NCBI RefSeq assembly: GCF_027492855.1
Contig: NZ_JAPUDY010000089.1
Span: forward strand, 1-49,607
Direction of reading: 5' to 3'
Source of the DNA: Acidovorax sp.
GTDB taxonomy: Bacteria > Pseudomonadota > Gammaproteobacteria > Burkholderiales > Burkholderiaceae_C
DNA length: 49,607 nt
In this document: one piece after another, positions 42,874-49,607 of the stretch
How the letters are laid out: each line of letters begins with the position of its first letter
Position numbering within the stretch: the first letter of the stretch is position 1
Position numbers and translations under genes: made by a program
Notes under the pieces: generated by a model
Told to the model about the DNA's origin: nothing
The model's database searches: none
Seen by the model: only the letters and a program-made list of their open reading frames with translations

Positions 42874-45115
42874 GCCTACAGGGAACCTATTGATTGGACA
42901 GGGTGAGAAGCTCATCGAAAACGGTGATTGGTCTGGGTCGACCCGGCCAAAGCCGTTGCCTTACGCTATCGAACATCAGCGCTCCCTATTTGGGCCAACG
43001 CTAGACAAGCTTGCCCAAACGGCTCTGCACCAAGATTCCAAGCTCGCGCCGCGTAGAGAGATTGCAGCCAAGCTCATCATCCACCCTGAGTTTCTAGCCA
43101 AGTCCTACTTCCCAACATCGCTTCTGAACAATGCAGGGTTGCGGCTTCTCGGTTCACGCGCCATCGATGTAACGCCGCGCAAGATGGTACGGGGCAAGCC
43201 GCCAAAGCGCTTACCGACTGCCATGCTCATTGTGGCAGGTACAGCGGAAAGCTTTGTACGGGCATCGACATTGCTCGCCGACGCGGAGACGCCCCAGACG
43301 GTTCAGGATTGTTTCAACCGCCTTGAAAGCATCGATCCCTTTCTGCCACAGGATCGCAAGCAGGGTCTGGATTTCACCGAGTTCGACGGCAATTTCGAGG
43401 TCGTGCTGCATGCAGCAGTCCACGATCCGGATATCAATCGCGCATTCTTTGAGCTGGCCCGGAAACTGAATGCCCACTTCGACGACCGGCGAGCTAGGAC
43501 AATTGGCGGATTAACGTTCCTGCCGTTGCAAATCCAAGTGGACGCGACGCGCGAGTTCGTCGGGGTCGTCGAATCCTTCACCCACCTGCGCGCCATCCGC
43601 AACATGCCGGTGCTGACGGATGACCCCATTACGCCGGATCAGGGTATGACCCGTTCACTGGCATTTGCCCCGCCACTTCCTCAGCAAGCCGCCATCGACG
43701 AGTCCCTGAGGGCGGTGATTTTCGACGGCGGTTTCACCCCGAAGCTGCTGCCATGGGTAAATGCGCTAGATGCGCCGGATTTGGCTGCGGTCCAGCCTAA
43801 TCACCTTGAGCACGGCCAAGCGGTGACATCAGCGTTTCTGTTCGGCGCCATTGGGCCGGCGCAACACACGATCACACCACCCTACTGCAATGTCGATCAT
43901 GTGCGAGTGCTTCCCAGTGCCTCCGGCGACATGCAGGTCGCCGACGTCATCGACCGGATCATCAGTACCCTACAGGCGGCACGGGACAATGGGCATCCCT
44001 ACTCCCTCGCAAACCTGAGCCTGGGTCCCCGCGTACCGATTCTGGATGACGACCCACACGAATGGACGGTGCGGTTGGACGACTTTCTGTCCTTTGGCGA
44101 CCTGTTCATGACCGTCGCGGTTGGCAACGATGGCAATGAGGGAACTGATCTGGGTCGCATCCAGCCGCCCGGGGATGCTGTCAATGCTTTTGCTGTTGGC
44201 GCCAGCGATGGCCACCATAGCAAAGCAGCGCGGGCCTTCTACAGCTGCGTGGGGCCGGGACGAAGCCCTGGCCTAGTTAAGCCAGATGCGGTGGCGTTCG
44301 GCGGGTCCGCCACGGAGCTGATGCGCATCGTCGATCCTGCATCTCGCGTCATACGCCATCGTGCCGGGACCAGCTATGCAGCGCCTCTGGCCCTGCGGCT
44401 CGCCGCCGGCATACAGGCCACAGTACACGAGCGGATCGATCCGATCATGCTGCACGCGCTGTTGGTATCCCGTGCGCAGTTCAATCCTTATCGGCACGAT
44501 CAGACGGAGGTCGGCTGGGGCGTGCTTCCCGCCACAGTTGAAGATATCCTCTACTCGCCCGAAGACGAAGTCGTGGTCATGTACCAGGGTCTCATCGCGA
44601 AGGGATCACCCTTGAAGGCCAAGATCCCACTGCCGCCCGGGTTGCCGCCTGAACTCAAGACTACTATTGCGGCGACATTTGCCTACCGTGCCCCTGTCGA
44701 TCCGGCCCACCCCGTGAGTTATACCCGGGCTGGTCTCGAAATTCGCTTCAAACCGGATGGCAAGGCATCGATTGGCTTTTTCAGCAAGACCAAGTTCGAC
44801 ACCGAGCAAACACTGCGCGCTGACGCTCTGAAATGGGAAACCTGCAGACACCATCAGCGCAGCATTCCGGTCAGTGACCTGACCGACCCTTGCTTTGTTA
44901 TCCGCTACCAAGGGCGGGACGAAGGGGCGGCCGATGAAAAAGCGCTGAAGGACATGAATGGCACGCTGTTGCCGCCAGAGCTTCAACCAAGTGCGCTCCC
45001 ATTTGCGTTGATAGTCCGCATAAAGGTTCCCGGCGTGCACGATCTGTCAGCACGCGTGCTTACTCAATTCAAGGTGCTTAGCAAAGTCATGCTGCGCGCT
45101 CAAATCCAGACGTAA
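42866..45115 (+). CDS. ietS: IetS-like subtilisin-type serine protease (S8)
   Basis: 749 aa, no signal peptide, so it acts in the cytoplasm. The catalytic triad is complete: D287 (RAVIFDGGF), H316 (LEHGQAVTSAFLFG) and S503 (GTSYAAPLALRLAAG), with an oxyanion Asn in VAVGNDGNEG. The N-terminal ~270 residues have no name I can give and may be a sensor or pro-region; the ~190-residue C-terminal part may be a beta-rich domain. GGGAG before ATG 42866 and an 8-bp overlap with ietA indicate coupled translation. Known for the family: the protease is the toxic effector and the ATPase its partner. Target unknown. Confidence 0.87.
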   Translation: MAEPTGNLLIGQGEKLIENGDWSGSTRPKPLPYAIEHQRSLFGPTLDKLAQTALHQDSKLAPRREIAAKLIIHPEFLAKSYFPTSLLNNAGLRLLGSRAIDVTPRKMVRGKPPKRLPTAMLIVAGTAESFVRASTLLADAETPQTVQDCFNRLESIDPFLPQDRKQGLDFTEFDGNFEVVLHAAVHDPDINRAFFELARKLNAHFDDRRARTIGGLTFLPLQIQVDATREFVGVVESFTHLRAIRNMPVLTDDPITPDQGMTRSLAFAPPLPQQAAIDESLRAVIFDGGFTPKLLPWVNALDAPDLAAVQPNHLEHGQAVTSAFLFGAIGPAQHTITPPYCNVDHVRVLPSASGDMQVADVIDRIISTLQAARDNGHPYSLANLSLGPRVPILDDDPHEWTVRLDDFLSFGDLFMTVAVGNDGNEGTDLGRIQPPGDAVNAFAVGASDGHHSKAARAFYSCVGPGRSPGLVKPDAVAFGGSATELMRIVDPASRVIRHRAGTSYAAPLALRLAAGIQATVHERIDPIMLHALLVSRAQFNPYRHDQTEVGWGVLPATVEDILYSPEDEVVVMYQGLIAKGSPLKAKIPLPPGLPPELKTTIAATFAYRAPVDPAHPVSYTRAGLEIRFKPDGKASIGFFSKTKFDTEQTLRADALKWETCRHHQRSIPVSDLTDPCFVIRYQGRDEGAADEKALKDMNGTLLPPELQPSALPFALIVRIKVPGVHDLSARVLTQFKVLSKVMLRAQIQT

Positions 45116-45474
45116 GAATGGAAATCTGGCCGAAGCCAGGCACATGGACTGCTAGAGATGGGCAGCACTCACACATGTGAGACTGTCAGAGTCGGGGGCT
45201 CTTAAGGGTCTGTTGGGTGCCGGTCGAGTGATGCCCTGTGGTTGAGCGGCAGCGCTTAGCCGACGGGATCATTAAAAGTCACAGCGCGCCAAACATGTCC
45301 AAACCATAAAAACAACGTTGAAAAGAAGCCCGCCAGCAGTACAGTACAGGTACACAGATCAGTTTTCACTAACTTCGGAAAACTTCGATAACCTACTGAT
45401 CTGTAATTACTTTTTCCTTCTTTAACCTTCGCTCAGCTTCGCACCGTTTACCCAGACAGCGCACCTCACACAGC
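45116..45474. other. Right-end non-coding region of the element
   Basis: About 359 bp without a gene. It contains GTACAG/GGTACA repeats (45339-45355) and a perfect inverted repeat ACAGATCAGT / ACTGATCTGT (45354-45363, 45395-45404) around two AACTTCG direct repeats. Likely protein-binding sites for recombination at attR. Confidence 0.5.
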
Positions 45475-45529
45475 GACTCAAAATCCCCCGCCGCAAGGCG
45501 TGCCGGTTCGATTCCGGCCCCGGGCACCA
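45475..45529 (+). repeat. attR: 55-bp att core
   Basis: Identical to 29387-29441. It is only the 3' part of tRNA-Leu (no acceptor 5' half or D arm), so it is not a second tRNA gene. Confidence 0.95.
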
Positions 45530-45535
45530 CGAACG

Positions 45536-45570
45536 AGTCCAGAAGAGTTCATACTCTTCTGGACTTTTTT
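45536..45570 (+). terminator. Intrinsic terminator, probably the original tRNA-Leu terminator
   Basis: AGTCCAGAAGAGT (45536-45548), loop tcat, ACTCTTCTGGACT (45553-45565), then T run. It starts 7 bp after the att core, so before insertion it would have directly followed the tRNA gene. Confidence 0.88.
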
Positions 45571-45809
45571 ATTTCTCCTTTGAAATCAACGCCTTAGCTG
45601 CACGCACCCATCCAGACCAGTCCACTCCCATTCGAGAAATTGGGGTGCATTTGGGGGTATATTTTCAAAAAGTGGGGGTGCATTGTCACTGGCACAAAAC
45701 AACGCCCCAGGCTCCCCCACGTAGCGCTGCAGAGCCTTTGTTGTATGCACCTTCCCAATGGACTGAGCCCCACGCAGCCATCCACTCACCCACAAAAACC
45801 ACCCACCCA

Positions 45810-46688
45810 TCACCGCGCAGCCAACGTCAAAAAATCCCGCTCATAGCCCTTGAGCGATTGCACTGCGCGCAGGCGCTGCGCTGGGGTCATGGCGTTGTGC
45901 AGGCGGGCGAAGCCTTCGCAGCTTTCTTCCGTCAGCGTTTGTGCGTAGCGCACGTATGCCGGGTCAGGGGACTCCGTCACGCGGGCCAGAAACGCCAGTA
46001 ATAAAACACGGGCCTGCGCGGTGTTGTGGCGGTCGGCGCTGATGCTGCGCAGCACCTGGGCCAGGTCTTTTTGGCGGCGCAGGCGTTCGGCGTAGGTGCG
46101 CTGTGGGTCGAAGCTGGACTGGGCGATGACGGCGCGCAGCACCACTTTTTGCGGCTCTGCCAACGGGCCGTAGAAATCTTCCAGCCGTGATGACAGCTCT
46201 TTGAAGCGGCGCTCGCGCCGCTTGTCGGGTGACGGGTCCAGCCATTCCTTTTTCCAGTCGGCGTTGCCGTCGGCCTGTTCGCTCTCCAGGTGGCGTATCT
46301 GGGCCTCGGAGAGTTGCGATGCCAGCCACACCACCGTGGGCTCGGCCTGGGCTAGCACCTTGTCGAGTTGGGCCCGCGCTTCGCCATAGATGCGGCAAGC
46401 CTGGCCCGGCGAGATGGTCGACGGCAGTTGCTGCTGCACGTTTTGCAGCAACTCGGCATGCCGGGCCAGCATGGTGTCGCGGTGCCACTGGTGCAGGCCG
46501 TCCAGTTCACTGCGCACGCGCTCGACCTGGGTGTCCGACAGGTCGAGATATCGGTTCAGTTGCCAGTAGGTCAGGTGGGCGGCCTGGTGGTAGGCCAGCT
46601 TGACGGCGCTGCAGCCTTGCATGAGCAAGCCGCACACCGCCAGGGTGGCGATGCACAGGGTTTTGCGAAAGGCCAACGAGGTACGCAC
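45810..46688 (-). CDS. DUF6279-type lipoprotein
   Basis: 292 aa if GTG 46688 is the start, which places a normal-length signal before lipobox LLMQGC. The open frame continues upstream to 46835, but that would give a 75-residue signal region. The mature part is helical (YWQLNRYLDLSDTQVERVRS, RRERRFKELSSRLEDFYGPL, LRRQKDLAQVLRSISADRHN) and matches the DUF6279 lipoprotein family as I recall it. Outer-membrane anchored, function unknown. Conserved in Burkholderiales backbone, so it marks the return to core genome after the element. Confidence 0.75.
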   Translation of the reverse strand: MRTSLAFRKTLCIATLAVCGLLMQGCSAVKLAYHQAAHLTYWQLNRYLDLSDTQVERVRSELDGLHQWHRDTMLARHAELLQNVQQQLPSTISPGQACRIYGEARAQLDKVLAQAEPTVVWLASQLSEAQIRHLESEQADGNADWKKEWLDPSPDKRRERRFKELSSRLEDFYGPLAEPQKVVLRAVIAQSSFDPQRTYAERLRRQKDLAQVLRSISADRHNTAQARVLLLAFLARVTESPDPAYVRYAQTLTEESCEGFARLHNAMTPAQRLRAVQSLKGYERDFLTLAAR

Positions 46689-46866
46689 GAACAAGGGTTT
46701 ACTACGGTGAAGACAGGCAACGCAGGATAGGCGCAACGCCGCACACCCAGCCCTGAGGGCGCCAATACCCGGACCAGAACGCATGGATTGACGGCAACGA
46801 CGACGAACGAACGAACAAACGAAGAGCCCAGCCAACCCCGTGAGCGTTGATCCGTCAGTCAGTTGG

Positions 46867-47082
46867 TTAGTTGTTCTGTCGGCGTATCAGTTGGCGGCCA
46901 TCGACCGTGATGGCCAGCTCGCCCCCTGATCCTTTGGTGATCAGGCCCCGCTCCAGCAGGCGCCCGGAGACATGGTCCTTGAGCGCGTGGGGCAGCGTGA
47001 TGACTTCGCCCATCTCGAGTTGTTTGAGGGTTTCGATCTCATCCACGGTTGGATCGAAGTGCGGGGCATGGTAAGTGGTCAT
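46867..47082 (-). CDS. Conserved small protein, unknown
   Basis: 71 aa from ATG 47082 (MTTYHAPHFDPTVDEIETLK), preceded by a GAGAG site. An alternate start at 47130 adds a hydrophobic stretch and is less likely. The fold looks like a small winged helix: PHALKDHVSGRLLERGLITK followed by a beta hairpin (ELAITVDGRQLI). It may be a DNA-binding or adaptor protein. Encoded next to the LysR gene on the same strand, without clear operon contact. Confidence 0.65.
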   Translation of the reverse strand: MTTYHAPHFDPTVDEIETLKQLEMGEVITLPHALKDHVSGRLLERGLITKGSGGELAITVDGRQLIRRQNN

Positions 47083-47170
47083 GGTGATCGCTCTCGAAAA
47101 CTGAGTGATGAATGAAAGACTGACTTCCACGCAGCCAGATTAGTTCAGTGCTGCGGCGGATGCAAGCGCT

Positions 47171-48112
47171 TCATCCCGCACCAGGCGCCCCCGCCTCGGC
47201 CATGCGCTGCAGCCACCGCGCAAACGTGGCCAGCACCGGGGGCTGGGCCTGTGCGGGGCTGATGAGGTAGTAGGCGCGCTCGCCGCGCAGCGGGCGATTG
47301 CAGGCCACCACCAGTTCGCCGCTGGCCAGCTCGGCCTCGATGAGCAGAGGCGGGATCAGCGCCACGCCCATGCCGTGTGTGGCGGCCACGGCCAACATGG
47401 AGAACAGCTCGTAGCGCGGGCCGTCGAGCGCATGTGGCGCGTCCACGCCCATGGCATCGAACCACTGGCGCCAGCCATAGGGGCGTGTGCTTTGCTGCAG
47501 CAGCGGCAGCTCGGCCAGCGCCTCGGCCGCCACGGGCTGATGGGCGCGCCCTCGGCCTCGGGGCGCGGCGGACTCGAGCAAGCGCGGGCTGCACACGGGC
47601 ACCACATCTTCGTGCATCAGCAACTGCGCCTGCACGCCGGGCCAGTGGGCCACCTGCTCCGGCGTGCCTGCGTACAGGGCGGCATCGAAGGTGGTGTCGG
47701 CAAACAAAAAGGGGCGGGTCTGCGTGTCGATGTGGACCACGATGTCGGGGTGCTCCTGTGCCAGCTGTGGCAGGCGCGGGATGAGCCAGCGCGTGGCAAA
47801 GGTGGGCACGGCCGCCAGCGCGATGGTGCCGCCTTCGCCTTGGTGGGCCATCACATCGAGCGTGTCGCGCTCCAGCCCCTGCAGCCAGCGCGCCACCTGG
47901 CGGCCGTAGTGCGCACCGGCGGGCGTGAGCACCACGCCATGGCGCGTGCGGCGAAACAGCTGCACGCCCAAGAACTCCTCCAGCGCCTGGATCTGGCGCG
48001 ACACCGCGCTTTGGGTGAGCGACAGCTCTTGCGCGGCGCGGGTGTAGCTCTCGTGGCGGGCGGCGACTTCGAAGCACGCCAGGGCCTGGGTCGATGGAAT
48101 ATTGCGGCGCAT
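47171..48112 (-). CDS. LysR-family transcriptional regulator, probable regulator of gcdH
   Basis: 313 aa. The N-terminal HTH (FEVAARHESYTRAAQELSLT, then QSAVSRQIQALEEFLGVQLF) and the substrate-binding domain are complete. Of the GcvA-like subgroup by the motif FRRTRHGVVLTPAG. Divergent from the glutaryl-CoA dehydrogenase gene with 186 bp between, so it probably activates that gene in response to a glutarate or lysine-breakdown intermediate. I chose ATG 48112 because the family N-terminus MRRNIPSTQALACFE starts there. Confidence 0.9.
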   Translation of the reverse strand: MRRNIPSTQALACFEVAARHESYTRAAQELSLTQSAVSRQIQALEEFLGVQLFRRTRHGVVLTPAGAHYGRQVARWLQGLERDTLDVMAHQGEGGTIALAAVPTFATRWLIPRLPQLAQEHPDIVVHIDTQTRPFLFADTTFDAALYAGTPEQVAHWPGVQAQLLMHEDVVPVCSPRLLESAAPRGRGRAHQPVAAEALAELPLLQQSTRPYGWRQWFDAMGVDAPHALDGPRYELFSMLAVAATHGMGVALIPPLLIEAELASGELVVACNRPLRGERAYYLISPAQAQPPVLATFARWLQRMAEAGAPGAG

Positions 48113-48298
48113 GATGAAGAGGAACTTGAAACAGGCCAGCCATAGGGTGACGCAGCTGGCAGCAAGTATTCCATACATTCCAAAAACGCATGTCTTGATG
48201 AAAAGAACTCGCTTGCCGCCTGCAAAGCCGGGGCCTACGATGCGCCCCAGACCACCTTCTTTCCCCACCCTTTTTTCTTTCGACCTGGAGACACACAC

Positions 48299-49495
48299 AT
48301 GGCCCACGCCGCTTTTCAATGGGATGACCCTTTCCTGCTCAGCCAGCAACTGACCGACGACGAGCGCGCCATCCGCGATGCGGCTGCGGCCTATTGCCAG
48401 GACAAGCTGGCGCCCCGCGTGCTCGACGCCTTCCGCCACGAAAAGATGGATGTGAGCATCTTCCGCGAGATGGGCGAAGTGGGCCTCTTGGGCCCCACCA
48501 TCCCCGAGCAGTACGGCGGTCCTGGTCTGAGCTACGTGGCCTATGGCCTGATCGCCCGCGAGGTGGAGCGTGTGGATTCGGGCTACCGCTCGATGGCCAG
48601 CGTGCAAAGCTCGCTGGTGATGGTGCCTATTCATGAGTTTGGCACCGAGGCGCAAAAGCAGAAGTACCTTCCAAAATTAGCCAGCGGCGAATGGATCGGC
48701 TGCTTCGGCCTGACCGAGCCCGACCACGGCTCCGACCCCGGCAGCATGGCCACCCGCGCCTACAAGGTCGACGGTGGCTACAAGCTCAAGGGCAGCAAGA
48801 TGTGGATCACCAACAGCCCCGTGGCTGATGTGTTCGTGGTCTGGGCTAAGGAAGTGTCCGAAGGCGGCGCCGTGGGTCCTATCCGCGGCTTTGTGCTCGA
48901 AAAAGGCATGAAGGGCCTGACGGCCCCCGCCATCCACGGCAAGGTGGGTCTGCGCGCCTCCATCACCGGCGAGATCGTGATGGACGACGTGTTCGTGCCC
49001 GAAGAAAACGCCTTCCCTGAAGTGCAGGGCCTGAAGGGCCCCTTCACCTGCCTGAACAGCGCGCGCTACGGCATCGCCTGGGGCGCCCTGGGCGCCGCCG
49101 AGTTCTGCTGGCACACCGCCCGCCAGTACACGCTGGACCGCAAGCAGTTTGGCCGCCCCCTGGCTGCCAACCAGCTCATCCAGAAGAAGCTGGCCGACAT
49201 GCAGACCGAGATCGCCATTGGCCTGCAGGCCTGCCTGCAGTTCGGCCGCATGAAGGACGCGGGCACGGCCAGCGTGGAAGGCACTTCCATCATCAAGCGC
49301 AACAGCTGCGGCAAGGCCCTGGACATCGCCCGCCTGGCGCGCGACATGATGGGCGGCAACGGCATTAGCGACGAGTTCGGCGTGGCGCGCCACCTGGTGA
49401 ACCTGGAGGTGGTGAACACGTATGAAGGCACACACGATGTGCATGCGCTGATCCTGGGCCGGGCGCAAACGGGGATTGCGGCGTTTTCGAACTGA
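48299..49495 (+). CDS. gcdH: Glutaryl-CoA dehydrogenase
   Basis: FAD enzyme that oxidises and decarboxylates glutaryl-CoA to crotonyl-CoA in lysine, tryptophan and aromatic breakdown. 398 aa. Acyl-CoA dehydrogenase motifs: [39 protein letters not shown], and the catalytic base E376 in [20 protein letters not shown]. The N-terminal [18 protein letters not shown] is typical for GcdH and distinguishes it from short-chain dehydrogenases. CTGGAG precedes ATG 48299. Followed by a hairpin repeat that serves as its terminator. Confidence 0.94.
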   Translation: MAHAAFQWDDPFLLSQQLTDDERAIRDAAAAYCQDKLAPRVLDAFRHEKMDVSIFREMGEVGLLGPTIPEQYGGPGLSYVAYGLIAREVERVDSGYRSMASVQSSLVMVPIHEFGTEAQKQKYLPKLASGEWIGCFGLTEPDHGSDPGSMATRAYKVDGGYKLKGSKMWITNSPVADVFVVWAKEVSEGGAVGPIRGFVLEKGMKGLTAPAIHGKVGLRASITGEIVMDDVFVPEENAFPEVQGLKGPFTCLNSARYGIAWGALGAAEFCWHTARQYTLDRKQFGRPLAANQLIQKKLADMQTEIAIGLQACLQFGRMKDAGTASVEGTSIIKRNSCGKALDIARLARDMMGGNGISDEFGVARHLVNLEVVNTYEGTHDVHALILGRAQTGIAAFSN

Positions 49496-49515
49496 GCCAG
49501 CGTTACTCCTAAAAC

Positions 49516-49560
49516 GATAGCTGCTTGCGCTTTATATATAAGCGCTAGCAGCCTTTTTTA
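49516..49560 (+). terminator. Repeat A copy 7 acting as terminator of gcdH
   Basis: GCTGCTTGCGCTTTAT pairs with ATAAGCGCTAGCAGC, followed by a T6 run. It is both a copy of dispersed repeat A and a textbook intrinsic terminator. Confidence 0.8.
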
Positions 49561-49607
49561 GGGATTGCTATACAGGTATTGAAATATCTGCAGCCCAAAG
49601 TCGCTCA

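Larger units (their letters stand above)
29387..45529 (+). mobile_element. Integrated plasmid-like element (~16.1 kb) in tRNA-Leu carrying defence genes
   Basis: Bounded by a perfect 55-bp direct repeat. Contents in order: tyrosine integrase, small HTH protein, RepA, unknown gene, SAMD9-like protein (minus), MobC (minus), oriT candidate, membrane protein, EexN, VirB6, small protein, structured non-coding DNA, small protein (minus), iteron origin, IetA-like ATPase, IetS-like subtilase. Its own replicon, mobilization sequence and exclusion gene indicate a former mobilizable or conjugative plasmid that integrates site-specifically. A relaxase and most type IV secretion genes are absent, so movement would need help in trans. 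G+C content and codon use look lower and more mixed than the flanks. Confidence 0.92.

Noticed and set aside
45475-45529. A second tRNA-Leu gene
   Set aside because: Only the 3' 55 nt are present; there is no acceptor 5' strand or D arm. It is the att repeat.
29387-45529. Prophage
   Set aside because: Integrase and tRNA target fit, but no capsid, tail, terminase or lysis genes; replication and mobilization genes are of plasmid type.
45586-45813. Small minus-strand frames right of attR
   Set aside because: Rich in repeated GGGGTGCAT-like text with no recognisable domain or ribosome site; likely non-coding flank.

Overview
The window is a high-GC chromosomal segment of a betaproteobacterium, most likely Comamonadaceae (Acidovorax-like). 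The grounds are gene content and order (xseB-ispA-dxs, flhDC, hemCDXY, ppc, valS, galU, cysM, a LysR gene facing a glutaryl-CoA dehydrogenase) and three families of short dispersed repeats that I associate with this family. The assignment comes from reading proteins and layout, not from a database search.

Layout. 0.2-3.4 kb: isoprenoid operon xseB-ispA-dxs (minus). 3.7-7.0 kb: a Rieske oxygenase with a hairpin-rich leader, an EamA permease and a two-domain rhodanese. 7.3-10.0 kb: flagellar master regulators flhD-flhC facing two lipoprotein genes, one FlgO-like. 10.1-12.5 kb: an AI-2E-type permease, a 5'-truncated ORF6N gene and two small orphan genes. 12.8-19.9 kb: ppc, divergent from hemC-hemD-hemX-hemY. 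20.2-22.9 kb: cytochrome b561, two YceI proteins and a VOC protein. 23.3-29.3 kb: valS, galU, a TusA-like protein, a Nudix hydrolase and cysM. 45.8-49.5 kb: a lipoprotein, a small unknown protein, a LysR regulator and a glutaryl-CoA dehydrogenase.

Between them (29.4-45.5 kb) a ~16.1 kb integrated element sits in the 3' end of tRNA-Leu(CAA), bounded by a perfect 55-bp direct repeat. It looks like a cut-down mobilizable plasmid captured by a tyrosine integrase. It keeps an integrase, a small HTH gene, a RepA-type initiator, an iteron origin, a MobC-like relaxosome protein next to an IncP-type nic sequence (no relaxase found), an EexN entry-exclusion lipoprotein and a VirB6/TrbL channel protein. 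Its cargo is two likely defence modules: an AAA+ ATPase/subtilase pair matching IetAS, and a 1212-aa protein whose layout (AlbA_2/Schlafen-like, SIR2-like region, P-loop NTPase with PGSGGTT, TPR-like repeats, C-terminal OB-like domain) is that of animal SAMD9/SAMD9L. The SAMD9-like protein is the most exciting item here.

The backbone is also shaped by short repeats. One family (seven copies) forms hairpins or terminators, makes up the leaders of dxs and the Nudix gene, and is translated in frame inside hemD. A second family forms a large palindrome after flhC and is translated in frame inside valS. A third lies both at the end of the Rieske gene and inside the element.
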